From: WVZL01 sp041862375
Lineage (GTDB): Bacteria > Acidobacteriota > Aminicenantia > Aminicenantales > Aminicenantaceae
NCBI GenBank assembly: GCA_041862375.1
Contig: JBGVTE010000027.1
Span: 4,443 to 68,442, forward strand
Direction of reading: 5' to 3'
Length of the DNA stretch: 64,000 nt
The translations under genes were made by a program, and so were the position numbers. How positions within the stretch are numbered: position 1 is the stretch's first letter; the number at the start of each line of letters is the position of its first letter. Shown here piece by piece: positions 55,297 to 64,000 of this stretch. The notes below the pieces were generated by a model. It was not told the DNA's origin. It saw only the letters and a program-made list of their open reading frames with translations, and did not search any database.

Positions 55297-58200
55297 TTAT
55301 TTTTTCCAATCAGGAATGCGGCCCGGTGTCCAGGGAGCACCAGCCTCTTCCATCGCCTTCTCTAACTTCTTTAAATCCACCTCAATTAACTGCTTCAACT
55401 TTGCGAGCTGAGGTTCAAACTCTTCTCCAGCAATCTTATACTGATTTTTCATTGTCTGGGTTGGAGCTGAAGTAGAACGCATGAAACCGTAAACGATGTT
55501 ACTTACACGCCCTTGGATTGAAGGAGGTTGATTTTCACTTCTTCTACTCAATGTCCTATCGCCTGTTAAAGCACGGAGAACTTCTCTCGTCTGACGTTCG
55601 ATTGCTCTTGCCTGGCTCATCAACTCTGGTAAAGCAGCAGGAGTATTGAGCAGCGCTTCCTTTATTAAACCTATTCTCGAAGTTAAGTCGTTCGTGGCTC
55701 TAACAGCACCCTGCACGGCCCGGTTGAGTTCTGCCACTTTTTTCTGGAACGAAACCAGAGCTTTTTTGTCTTTTGCCGTTAACGAAGTGTTTTCAAAAAC
55801 GACAGCATTAAAACTCTGAGGTCCTGCAAGCTCTGTGTATACTCCATCAACACATTTACCCATCGTAACCTGATAATTACCTGGGAGTGCCAGTACACCT
55901 CTTCCTCTGCGACCAAAAAGATCAGTGCTCTCCCTTGCAGGTGATGTATCCGGATAACAAAAGTCCCAGGTAATCCTGTTCATCCCAGCCTTCGGAGATG
56001 CTTTAAGCTTTCTCACCACATTTCCCTCTGCATCAGAGACAGTGAAAAGTAAGTATGGAGCTTCTTCTTCGTCTTCTGCACGAAGTTCATCAAAGCTGGG
56101 GTACTCTACCGGCTTTCCTTTTTTCATCGCTTCTTTTTCTTCCTTCTTGCGCTTTTCTTTTCTCGTTTGTATCGACTCCTTCAGATAATAAGTGAATGTT
56201 GCTCCAACAGGCGGATTTTCAGCGGTGAAGTACGATTGACCTTGCGAAGATTTTCCTCGTTTTTGGATAAACATGAGCGCATCTTTTACCGGGAATAAAA
56301 TAGCTTCTTTTTCCAATGTTTCACGCTTGACTATGCGCAGAGGGGAATAATCGTCAAGGATGTAAAATCCCCTGCCGAATGTAGCCAGTACTAAGTCATC
56401 TTCACCTTTATGAATAGCAATATCTTTTACCGATATCGTCGGTAATCCTGCTTTGAGCTGCACCCATTTCTTTCCTCCATCTGTGGTGAAAAATACGGTG
56501 AATTCAGTTCCTATGAAAAGCAAGTCTGGACTGATGTGGTCTTCAGCAATCGTAAAAACAGTTCCCCGTTCAGGTAGGTTTGCCTTAATCGATGTCCACG
56601 TCTTTCCTCGATCAGTGCTCTTTAAGAGATAGGGAGCAAGGTTATTATTCTTGCGAGCGTCGAAGGATGCATAGACTGTGTTTGCATCGTGCTGGGAGGC
56701 GAGAAGGCAGCTCACATACGTCATTTCAGGAACATCTTTGACATTCTCGATTTTTTGCCAGTTCGCGCCTCCATCTTCTGTAATCTGAATCAAGCCATCG
56801 TCAGTACCGACATATATCAGTCCCTCTACTAGTGGTGATTCAGTCAGAGATACGATATTACCGAATAACGAAGTAGACCTGTTTTTAGAGACTGCATCAA
56901 CACTCCAGATTTTACCCATCACCGGCAGTGTATTTCGGTCTATCTGTCTGGTTAAATCGCCGCTTACTGCTTTCCATGTGTCACCCCGATCATCGCTCCT
57001 GAATAACTTATTGGCTGCAAAATAGAGGCGGGTTGGTGAGTGGGGACTGATAATGAGCGGGGAATTCCAGTTCCATCTGTAGGCTTCGCCTGAAGGCGGC
57101 TGGGGTTTAATGCTGATACTCTCACCGCTTTTTTTATCGTAGCGTATGATGCCGCCATATTGCGATTGAGCGTAGACAATATTCGGATTTTCAGGATCAA
57201 TACGGGATTGAAAGCCGTCCCCGCCTTGAGTTACAAACCAGTCCTCATTCGTAATACCCATCGAGCTTGTGGTTCTCGACGGACCGCCCAGGCTGTTATT
57301 GTCCTGAGTTCCTCCGTAAACGTAGTAAAAGGGAAGCGTGTTATCGACTGCCACTCGATAAAACTGCGTTATGGGAAGGTTTGCTTTGAAACTCCAGGTG
57401 CCTGCATTGTCAAAAGTTTCATAAATGCCACCGTCGCCGCCGATTATAAAATGAGCTGTATCATCGGGATTTATCCAGAGGGCATGGTCGTCTACATGCC
57501 TGTTTCTGTTGCCGATGGAACGCCACATCTTACCGCCGTCCTCTGTGACCATAGTCCTCACATCTAGCGAATACACCTTATTAACATCCTTTGGATCGGC
57601 AATAATCCTGTTGTAATACTGGGGGCTGCGACTCACGTATTTATTCATTTTTTTCCAGGTCATGCCGCTGTTTGATGAAAGGAAAAAACCACCGGTATCG
57701 CCTTCGGCTTCGATAATGGCATAAACCACATCTGGATTTGCCGGGGAAATGGCGAGACCGATACGACCTACATCCCCTTCTGGCAATCCTGATTTCAACT
57801 TCGTCCAGGTTTCTCCTGCATCGGTAGATTTGTAAACAGCTCCTTCAGGTCCTCCGTTTATCAGAGTAAAGACCCGTCGGCGTCGCTGGTAGGAAGCTGC
57901 GTAGAGAATGTCTGGATTTCTCGGGTCCATCACAATGTCAGTAATTCCGGTGTTTTCACTGATATCCAATATCTTCTTCCATGTCTTTCCGCTGTCAGTA
58001 GTTTTATAAAGTCCGCGGTCTCCCCCTGGCCCCCACAACGGACCCTGAGCAGCAACATATACATGGGAGTTGCGTGGATCGATTCGGATCCGACCGATAT
58101 GTTCTGACTTCTCAAGTCCCATGTTTTTAAAGCTCTTTCCACCATCCTCTGAACAATACACACCATCTCCGTAGCCAATTGCTCTCTGGCTGTTATACTC

Positions 58201-58551
58201 TCCAGTTCCAATCCATACGACATTGGTATTGTTGGGATCAATGACAATACTTGCGATGGAATAAGCACCATACTTATCGAATACAGGGGTAAAGGTTGTT
58301 CCAGCATTAACAGTCTTCCAGACTCCTCCACAGGCTACACCAACATAGTATTCCTTGTGATTATTCGGGTTTACGGCAAAGTCGGCAATACGGCCTCCTG
58401 TGTAGGCAGGGCCGATGCTTCTAAACTTCAATCCAGAGAAGGTTTCTGAAGAAAGAAGATCTTTTTTCTTAGAATTGCCTTCTTCTTCTGCTGAAGCAGG
58501 AAAGGATGAAATTAAGAAAATGACCAGAATAAAAAATGCCAAACGTCTCAT
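55297..58551 (-). CDS. Sortilin (VPS10)-like BNR-repeat exported protein
   Basis: 1084 residues, AGGAGG site, signal peptide (5-22). The first 750 residues form beta-propeller blades with many BNR-type SxDxGxTW motifs (KSTDAGETW, LLKSTDRGKTW, FFTTDGGKKW). An alpha-helical C-terminal region (about 930-1075) and a linker rich in charged residues follow. Such exported propellers in this group often accompany peptidases; binding or glycan/peptide recognition is inferred and no catalytic residues were identified. Bracketed by inverted repeats. Confidence 0.8.
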   Translation of the reverse strand: MRRLAFFILVIFLISSFPASAEEEGNSKKKDLLSSETFSGLKFRSIGPAYTGGRIADFAVNPNNHKEYYVGVACGGVWKTVNAGTTFTPVFDKYGAYSIASIVIDPNNTNVVWIGTGEYNSQRAIGYGDGVYCSEDGGKSFKNMGLEKSEHIGRIRIDPRNSHVYVAAQGPLWGPGGDRGLYKTTDSGKTWKKILDISENTGITDIVMDPRNPDILYAASYQRRRRVFTLINGGPEGAVYKSTDAGETWTKLKSGLPEGDVGRIGLAISPANPDVVYAIIEAEGDTGGFFLSSNSGMTWKKMNKYVSRSPQYYNRIIADPKDVNKVYSLDVRTMVTEDGGKMWRSIGNRNRHVDDHALWINPDDTAHFIIGGDGGIYETFDNAGTWSFKANLPITQFYRVAVDNTLPFYYVYGGTQDNNSLGGPSRTTSSMGITNEDWFVTQGGDGFQSRIDPENPNIVYAQSQYGGIIRYDKKSGESISIKPQPPSGEAYRWNWNSPLIISPHSPTRLYFAANKLFRSDDRGDTWKAVSGDLTRQIDRNTLPVMGKIWSVDAVSKNRSTSLFGNIVSLTESPLVEGLIYVGTDDGLIQITEDGGANWQKIENVKDVPEMTYVSCLLASQHDANTVYASFDARKNNNLAPYLLKSTDRGKTWTSIKANLPERGTVFTIAEDHISPDLLFIGTEFTVFFTTDGGKKWVQLKAGLPTISVKDIAIHKGEDDLVLATFGRGFYILDDYSPLRIVKRETLEKEAILFPVKDALMFIQKRGKSSQGQSYFTAENPPVGATFTYYLKESIQTRKEKRKKEEKEAMKKGKPVEYPSFDELRAEDEEEAPYLLFTVSDAEGNVVRKLKASPKAGMNRITWDFCYPDTSPARESTDLFGRRGRGVLALPGNYQVTMGKCVDGVYTELAGPQSFNAVVFENTSLTAKDKKALVSFQKKVAELNRAVQGAVRATNDLTSRIGLIKEALLNTPAALPELMSQARAIERQTREVLRALTGDRTLSRRSENQPPSIQGRVSNIVYGFMRSTSAPTQTMKNQYKIAGEEFEPQLAKLKQLIEVDLKKLEKAMEEAGAPWTPGRIPDWKK

Positions 58552-58683
58552 GGTAATACCTCCTTTTTATATTTGGGATATTATTTGATTAATTTTAAGG
58601 ATTGAATATAAAAAGTGCTGATATGCAGGATTCATATGAAGTATATATATCCTATTCTTATTATGTGTCAAGCTGGTCAAGTT

Positions 58684-58870
58684 GGGGTCAGGCTTTCATA
58701 ACTTGGATAACTTTTCTTCCCCAGAATAACGAAATAGAGGTTATATACTCCAAAAGAAAAATTCAACTCAATCTAAATAATAAGAAACAAAAACTTGACC
58801 CTGAACTATATCTCCCTCAGGAAATCCTGAATAAAATCAAATTATGAAAGTTATGAAAGCCTGACCCTGC
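58684..58870. repeat. 187-bp element with inverted GGGGTCAGGCTTTCATAACTT ends
   Basis: Left end GGGGTCAGGCTTTCATAACTT (58684-58704), right end TTATGAAAGCCTGACCCTG (58852-58870), inverted with one mismatch. The interior is AT-rich with no protein family. Ends of this type resemble REP sequences of RAYT/IS200-like transposases; no transposase is present here, so it would be a non-autonomous or decayed copy. It lies in the 333-base gap between the S9C and sortilin genes. Confidence 0.65.
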
Positions 58871-58884
58871 TACGTTATTCCTGT

Positions 58885-60939
58885 TTACCTCGATTTCTCT
58901 TTCTTTTCGGCTTCAGCTTTAACACGGTACTTTTCAAACCACTCCATGAGATAAAGCTGCTGGAGAAGTCTGTGGGAGGGGCGTCTCCAGCCGTGATATT
59001 CCTCGGGCATTCGAACTAGGAGTGTTTCCTTTTTAAGCATTTTCAGAGCTCGGTAGTATTCTTCACTCTGGCCCATGGGAGTCCTCAAGTCAGCCTCACC
59101 CGTCATAACCATGGTTGGCGTTTTTACGTTGGCAACATAATGAAGGGGTGAGCGGACAGCGTATTCCATCGGGTCCTCCCAGGGAAATTTTCTGAACTGG
59201 TCATACCAGTTTGAGCCGTCGGTAATACCGACAAATGAATGCCAGTTGATTACCGGCCGCATCGAGACCGCTGCTCTGAAACGGTCAGTGTGTCCCACAA
59301 TCCATGCGGTTAGGACTCCGCCACCGCTTCCTCCGGCAACAAACAGGTTCTTCTCATCTATAAATCCTTTTGCGAGCGCAGCATCCACACCTGCCATCAA
59401 ATCATCGTAATCTTTTCCTGGATAAGAATATTGAATGCCGTTTACAAAATCCTGACCATAGCCTGTACTTCCTCTTGGATTCATGTAAAGAACCGCATAC
59501 CCATTGGCAGCAAAGTTCTGCCATGCCCAGCTAAAACGGACTGAATACATTGCCCATGGGCCACCATGAATATAGAGAAGCATCGGGTATTTTTTATTCG
59601 GATCAAACTCTGCAGGTTTTATGAGCCAGCCCTGTAGATCAAGTCCATCGGGAGATTTAAATAATAGTTCCTCGACTTCCCCGAGCTTTACATTCTCGAG
59701 AACATCCTCATTCACATCGACAAGTTTCTTGATGTTATCGGGAGTCTTGAGGTTGAATGTAACCAGGTATCCCGGTTTATAAAATGTTGTACGTGTGGTT
59801 GCCACCTGGCCGTTCTTGGAAATGGATAAGCCGGATAAATAGTGTACACCCTCAGTAATTTTCTCAATTTTGCCCTTTAAGGAAACAGCAGAAAGATTGC
59901 ATACTCCCTTTTCAGCCATGAGGTAATAGATGCCAGAGCTATCTGGAGTCCAAGTGATGGTATTAGGTGAGTTGGGAAGATCCCCTGCAAGAGGGCGCTT
60001 TTTTCCGCCATCAATATCCATGAGATACAGGTCTGAAAGATGCCTCGTGTATTTTTTATCGTCATAGCCAGTGTAGACAATCCATTTTCCATCCGGTGAG
60101 ATACGTGCTCCCCGATCAGGGCCTTTTCGGTCGGTCAGAGCTTTTATTTCACCTGTGTCGAGATCTACTGAGTATATTTCTGAATCACCACGCAGATATT
60201 CAGCATCGGGTTTACGAATAGCGCTGAAATATATTCTTTTGCCGTCGGCTGACCATTGAGGATCGCTGTGAGAATAATCTCCTGATGTTACTTTCTTGGG
60301 AGTGCCTCCTATCTCCGCATCGATTACAAAAATATGAGAATATCCTTTTGGTATGGGTCCCCTGCCGTCTCTTCTCCAGGATAATCTGTCGATGATTATA
60401 GCTGGTTTTGCCCATTTAGCGCCCTTGGGTCTTTCGGGAAGTTTTACAGGCAAAAGTCTCTTGTCATCGGGAATAAACATGGTGAAAGCGAGCATTTTTC
60501 CATCAGGAGACCATCTTAAGCTGCCAGGAGTACGCTCTACGTGAGTGAGCTGAGCGACTTCCCTGGTGTCAAACCACAGCACATGAATTTGAGTAGTCCC
60601 GTCCCTATCAGAGAGAAAAGCAATCTTTTCCCCGTCCGGCGACCACACAGGCGAAAAATCTCTCCAGTTTCCGTGGGTGAGCTCGCGGACCCGAATTCCT
60701 CCTACATCAACTATCCAGAGGTTACTCCTGGAGCGGTCATCCATCTTGTCAGTCCAGCGACGGGTGAAAAGTACGTTTTTCCCATCAGGAGAGATATCAG
60801 GGCTTCCAATTGATTCCATCTCCATAAATGTATTTTTTGTAAGCAGCTTGTACTCTTTCTGTCCGCTATGTGCTGTCCCTAAACTTGCACAAAACATAAG
60901 TAAGGTTGCTAACATTAAACGGGCTATAATTTTACTCAT
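58885..60939 (-). CDS. S9C acylaminoacyl-peptidase-like exopeptidase, exported
   Basis: 684 residues, AAGGAGG site, signal peptide. Propeller with TolB-like blades (SPDGKNVLFTRRW, WSPDGEKIAFLSD), then hydrolase domain: S538 in GGSGGG, D617 in GEADLRTP, H649 in EYHGW. The nucleophile motif has Gly where most S9C enzymes have Tyr (GGSYGG), like the DPP4-like gene here. It lies upstream of the sortilin gene on the same strand, separated by the repeat element. Confidence 0.88.
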   Translation of the reverse strand: MSKIIARLMLATLLMFCASLGTAHSGQKEYKLLTKNTFMEMESIGSPDISPDGKNVLFTRRWTDKMDDRSRSNLWIVDVGGIRVRELTHGNWRDFSPVWSPDGEKIAFLSDRDGTTQIHVLWFDTREVAQLTHVERTPGSLRWSPDGKMLAFTMFIPDDKRLLPVKLPERPKGAKWAKPAIIIDRLSWRRDGRGPIPKGYSHIFVIDAEIGGTPKKVTSGDYSHSDPQWSADGKRIYFSAIRKPDAEYLRGDSEIYSVDLDTGEIKALTDRKGPDRGARISPDGKWIVYTGYDDKKYTRHLSDLYLMDIDGGKKRPLAGDLPNSPNTITWTPDSSGIYYLMAEKGVCNLSAVSLKGKIEKITEGVHYLSGLSISKNGQVATTRTTFYKPGYLVTFNLKTPDNIKKLVDVNEDVLENVKLGEVEELLFKSPDGLDLQGWLIKPAEFDPNKKYPMLLYIHGGPWAMYSVRFSWAWQNFAANGYAVLYMNPRGSTGYGQDFVNGIQYSYPGKDYDDLMAGVDAALAKGFIDEKNLFVAGGSGGGVLTAWIVGHTDRFRAAVSMRPVINWHSFVGITDGSNWYDQFRKFPWEDPMEYAVRSPLHYVANVKTPTMVMTGEADLRTPMGQSEEYYRALKMLKKETLLVRMPEEYHGWRRPSHRLLQQLYLMEWFEKYRVKAEAEKKEKSR

Positions 60940-61105
60940 AAAAAAACCTCCTTTATTGTAAGCGCATTATTGTTTTATCCCTGAAGAAATGTTATTGCCT
61001 CTCATTATTGGCGATTAATAGATTAATAATTGATTATTTGATGGCAATCGGAAATGATAATGTATATAGAGTTTTAAACTAAGTCAATATTCCTCTTAAA
61101 GAAGT

Positions 61106-61198
61106 AAGCATCTTTTTTTCGTGATAAGGAAAGACAAGCGTGGGTATCCCCACCGCCCAATGACTTTATTAATTTTAATCACGGAAAAAAAGATGCTT
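61106..61198. repeat. MITE-like inverted-repeat element, best copy
   Basis: AAGCATCTTTTTTTCGTGAT at the left and ATCACGGAAAAAAAGATGCTT at the right form a long inverted repeat; a second, inner symmetry GTGGGTATCCCCAC sits in the middle. 93 bases, no coding capacity. Related copies are at 43060-43166 and 39024-39050. It lies in the gap 60940-61302 between divergent genes. Confidence 0.75.
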
Positions 61199-61302
61199 CA
61201 TTTAAATAACAAAGAATTTAAGTTGCAATAAATTCATATTTTTACATAAAATATCTATTCTCTCCTGAGAGTAAAACATATAAATTCAGGGTGATACGGT
61301 TT

Positions 61303-62850
61303 ATGACAAGGAATAATTCATCATATGCTCTCACTAATCCTCTCGTCGCTATCTTGAATAAGCCAAGTCGTGACTTTCAGAGAGCTGATTTTTTAAGGGT
61401 TATCAGACAAAAACAAATCGAACGCATTACTTTCCACTTCACAGCCCTGGATGGAAAACTTAAAGAGTTAAAATTACCTGTCTCAGATTCTCATCAGGCT
61501 GAGCTCATTCTTGCTGAAGGGGAACGGGTGGACGGTTCTTCCCTTTTCAAGGGAATAGTGGGTACTGAGCTGTCTGACCTATACGTTGTTCCTGAATATA
61601 AGACAGCATTCCTCAATCCTTTTGAACAAGGCAGTCTTGATTTTATCTGTCGTTATTTGACAAAAGACGGGAAATGGGCCCCTTTCACTCTGGATAATAT
61701 TCTCAAGCGAGCCTATAAATTCTTTCATAAGAGCACAGGACTAGAATTACATGCTCTCGGCGAGTTAGAGTTTTTTATTGTCAGAGAAAGAGATTCAAGC
61801 ATTTATCCCTTACAGAATCAGCAGGGGTATCATGAATCTTCTCCATTCGCAAAATGCGGAGAAATACTCAACGAGATTGTGCATCATCTCACTCAGATAT
61901 CAGGTGCAGTAAAATATGCTCACAGCGAAGTCGGTTCTCTCAATACAATCCGGAGCGATAATGAAGAAATAAACGGCAAGAGTGCTAAACAACTTGAGGT
62001 GGAATTTTCAGCCAAGCCTATCGATGACATGGCTGATCTTCTTGTCCTGGGGAAGTGGCTTATTCGTAATATAAGCTACAAACATGGCTGTATAGCTACC
62101 TTTACACCTAAAATTGAGGAAGGAGTGGCTGGAAATGGACTTCATTTCCACCTGGAACTCATGGGAAAGAGCAAAAATATTATGGTAAGTTCTAAAAGCA
62201 CATTATCAGAATCAGCTCTGCGTCTCATCGGAGGTTTGTGTGAATATGCAGACTCCCTGACTGCTTTTGGAAATACTGTTTCCTCATCTTATCTTCGCCT
62301 AGTTCCCGATCATGAAGCTCCAACGCACATTTTCTGGAGTGAATTAAACAGGAGCGCATTGATCCGTGTTCCCTTAGGCTGGACAGACTCTGGCAATCTC
62401 GCTAAAATAGTTAATCCTGGGGAGCAATCAGTAAAAAAAGTCCGCCGCGGCGGCCAGACTGTAGAATTTCGTACTCCCGATGGAAGCGCTCTTATCCACT
62501 TGCTTCTGGCAGGAATAACCATGGCAGCAGAATGGGGATTAAACAATAAAAATTCACTGGATAACGCCCAAAAACTTTACTCCAGGGGAACAAACTCATT
62601 AAAAAAGAAAACGCTCAAAATCTTCCCCCGATTACCTTCAAGCTGTGCTGGATCCAGTCGAATCCTGTTAAAGAAGCGGAAGCTTTATGAACGAGAGGGA
62701 ATATTTCCACCCTCTGTCACCGAGTATACTGCAAGACTTCTCCAGGCAGAGAAAGATGAAAAGATAAGCCATAAATTGGCATCTCTCTCTGATAGTGACC
62801 GCCTGCAGGAAATCCGGAGAATTATGCATAAAGATTTGCACAGGCATTAG
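61303..62850 (+). CDS. Glutamine-synthetase family protein with an active-site loop insertion
   Basis: 515 residues from ATG 61303, with AGGGTG about 11-16 bases upstream; GTG 61291 is an alternative. Motifs: DGSSLFKG, ELEFF (metal Glu pair), HSEVG, GNGLHFHLEL, NRSALIRVP and VEFRTPDGSA. In ordinary enzymes HEV and GQxE are nearly contiguous; here about 17 residues (SLNTIRSDNEEINGKSA) intervene before KQLEVEFSA. All other catalytic positions are kept, so it is likely an active but divergent ligase, possibly using an amine other than ammonia. Next to a CDF transporter gene, 20 bp away. Confidence 0.8.
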   Translation: MTRNNSSYALTNPLVAILNKPSRDFQRADFLRVIRQKQIERITFHFTALDGKLKELKLPVSDSHQAELILAEGERVDGSSLFKGIVGTELSDLYVVPEYKTAFLNPFEQGSLDFICRYLTKDGKWAPFTLDNILKRAYKFFHKSTGLELHALGELEFFIVRERDSSIYPLQNQQGYHESSPFAKCGEILNEIVHHLTQISGAVKYAHSEVGSLNTIRSDNEEINGKSAKQLEVEFSAKPIDDMADLLVLGKWLIRNISYKHGCIATFTPKIEEGVAGNGLHFHLELMGKSKNIMVSSKSTLSESALRLIGGLCEYADSLTAFGNTVSSSYLRLVPDHEAPTHIFWSELNRSALIRVPLGWTDSGNLAKIVNPGEQSVKKVRRGGQTVEFRTPDGSALIHLLLAGITMAAEWGLNNKNSLDNAQKLYSRGTNSLKKKTLKIFPRLPSSCAGSSRILLKKRKLYEREGIFPPSVTEYTARLLQAEKDEKISHKLASLSDSDRLQEIRRIMHKDLHRH

Positions 62851-62870
62851 GAACTTCCCCCTTTTTTAAA

Positions 62871-63779
62871 ATGCATCAGAGAAGTAAAAAAGCTGTCATT
62901 GCTGCATTATTCGGAAACATGGGTATTGCAGTATTCAAGCTCGTGGCTGCTTTGATTAGCGGTTCATCTTCGATGCTTGCAGAGAGTTACCATTCTATTT
63001 CTGATACTTTTAATCAAGTACTTCTTCTCTATGGTCTGAAAAGGAGCAGAAAAGCTCCGGACGAGAATCATCGTTTTGGGCATGGAAAAGAGCAGTTTTT
63101 CTGGTCATTTGTTGTTGCTATGATTTTATTCGGCATTGCCGGCATGCTATCAATAAGAGAAGGATATCATAAGTACATGCATCCTGAACCGATTAGTCAT
63201 ATTGGCCTTGCCTACCTTGCAATTGCTGTCGGGATAATGTTTGAAAGCTATGCTTTAGGTATTGCTGTCAAGAACATTAAGCGTGAAATAAGAGAGGAGG
63301 AACACAAGAACCTGATTGAAGGATTAAAAAACAGCAAGGATCCTACCACTCTGACAGTTTTCTTCGAGGATTCACTTGCTATCGCCGGCCTTCTGGTTGC
63401 AGCAATTGCTATTACACTGGTCCACTTTACGAGAATTTTAATCATCGACGCCATCGCCTCAATTGTAATCGGAGTGCTTCTCATGGTATTCGCTGCTTTC
63501 CTTGCGTATGAAACAAAAAATCTGCTTGTTGGGGAATCAGTAACACCGCTAAAAAGACGAAAAATCATTAAAGCAGTTGAATCTTACGATGAAGTAAAGA
63601 AGGTAATAAGCATAAAAACAATGCATCTTAGTTCGGATGAAGTACTTGTAACAATCGAGATTAATTACAGGGATGACTTAATCGTTGATGAGCTTGAAAA
63701 GGTAAATAACAGGATTGAGAAAAGTATAAAAGAGATTATACCGAATGCAAAAGTATATCTGGAAGCAGAAGACAGATAA
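62871..63779 (+). CDS. Cation diffusion facilitator (SLC30A9/ZnT9-like)
   Basis: 302 residues, six membrane helices and a C-terminal cytoplasmic domain. Metal-site motifs: helix 2 AESYHSISDTFNQ (H and D ligands) and helix 5 VFFEDSLAIAG (E and D). This set is typical of the ZnT9-like branch rather than classical YiiP. Exports Zn or related divalent cations. The ribosome site is weak, so it may be translated by coupling with the gene upstream. Confidence 0.85.
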   Translation: MHQRSKKAVIAALFGNMGIAVFKLVAALISGSSSMLAESYHSISDTFNQVLLLYGLKRSRKAPDENHRFGHGKEQFFWSFVVAMILFGIAGMLSIREGYHKYMHPEPISHIGLAYLAIAVGIMFESYALGIAVKNIKREIREEEHKNLIEGLKNSKDPTTLTVFFEDSLAIAGLLVAAIAITLVHFTRILIIDAIASIVIGVLLMVFAAFLAYETKNLLVGESVTPLKRRKIIKAVESYDEVKKVISIKTMHLSSDEVLVTIEINYRDDLIVDELEKVNNRIEKSIKEIIPNAKVYLEAEDR

Positions 63780-63835
63780 AAAAATAAAACTTGATTTTTT
63801 TTTATTTTTCAATTTTAATGAACTAAATTTTAGAG

Positions 63836-63991
63836 TTTGTCCCAAAGTGACGGGATTAAAAGAAGTGTTCGAAAAAGGCAGTTACATTGTCATTGCGAGC
63901 GATCGAAGAGAGCGTGGCAATCTCATTGAAAACAAATAGATTAATGCCCTTCCTTAAGAGATTGCTTCATCGCTTCGCTCTTCGCAATGAC
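63836..63991. repeat. 'GTCATTGCGAG' inverted-repeat element, well-preserved copy
   Basis: TTTGTCCCAAAGT leader (63836-63848) followed by an inverted pair: GTCATTGCGAGCGATCGAAG through GGCAATCTC (63889-63924) and GAGATTGCTTCATCGCTTCG through CGCAATGAC (63958-63991). It is a widespread class of palindromic intergenic repeat in environmental genomes. The degenerate copy is at 7865-8001. Confidence 0.75.
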
Positions 63992-64000
63992 AAGGCATCC

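Noticed and set aside
58602..58847. Plus-strand 81-codon ORF
   Set aside because: It lies across the repeat element, ends inside the inverted repeat and shows no family similarity or ribosome site.
1..64000. CRISPR arrays, tRNA or rRNA genes, prophage or intact IS
   Set aside because: No regularly spaced repeats, cloverleaf, rRNA-like segment, phage structural gene or transposase was found on either strand.

Overview
The window looks like a chromosomal contig from an uncultured, low-to-moderate GC (about 40% by eye) Gram-negative-type bacterium. Its gene set is a set of secreted S9, S41, M28 and M20 peptidases, a zinc-ribbon Ser/Thr kinase with TPRs, a sortilin-like BNR protein and a group-3b [NiFe] hydrogenase next to Hdr genes. 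That mix resembles Candidatus Aminicenantes (OP8) or the wider Acidobacteriota. This placement is inference from gene content; no rRNA or other taxonomic marker is present. No tRNA, rRNA, CRISPR array, prophage or intact transposase was found.

Layout. 1-964: 5' part of an alkylglycerone-phosphate-synthase-like flavoenzyme running off the left edge. 1097-2711: a RecB-family Fe-S nuclease with a small companion. 2823-2972: debris of a Ser/Thr kinase. 3087-4871: a Na/Pi cotransporter and PhoU-like protein. 5391-7529: an ECF sigma factor, zinc anti-sigma factor and exported protein. 8030-15927: two S9 peptidases, an M20 amidohydrolase and a DUF4932-like metalloprotease. 15971-19075: a large receptor-like kinase. 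19214-20902: a frameshifted geranylgeranyl-reductase-like flavoprotein and a low-molecular-weight phosphatase. 21224-22491: an Rrf2 regulator with a TauE exporter.

22500-38931 is the centrepiece, all on the minus strand. A Cache-domain histidine kinase and an NtrC-type activator lie upstream of hydBGDA (group-3b/sulfhydrogenase type), then a TauE permease, then an operon of two receiver proteins, hdrC, hdrB, a giant hdrA and a receiver-histidine kinase. Each of the two operons has a -24/-12 (sigma-54) promoter. Each also has the same TGGGG-N7-CCyCA palindrome at the same distance (about 115 bp) upstream of it, so both are probably switched together by the adjacent kinase/activator pair. The hydrogenase large subunit is fused in frame to an M52-family maturation endopeptidase that normally is a separate protein. 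HdrA carries a complete GltD-like NADPH oxidoreductase inserted inside it. Together these suggest a dedicated H2 / NAD(P)H / heterodisulfide-type electron-transfer module.

39203-63779: a degenerate PrsW-like protein, a trypsin-like protease, DUF456, an MFS transporter remnant, a lipoprotein, a prolyl aminopeptidase, a membrane protein, a tricorn protease, an M28 peptidase, a DUF1460 protein, oligopeptidase B, a sortilin-like protein, an S9C peptidase, a glutamine-synthetase homologue with an insertion, and a CDF metal transporter. The exported peptidases suggest growth on proteins or peptides. Three families of short non-coding repeats are scattered between genes (7865-8001 and 63836-63991; 39024, 43060 and 61106; 55241 and 58684).
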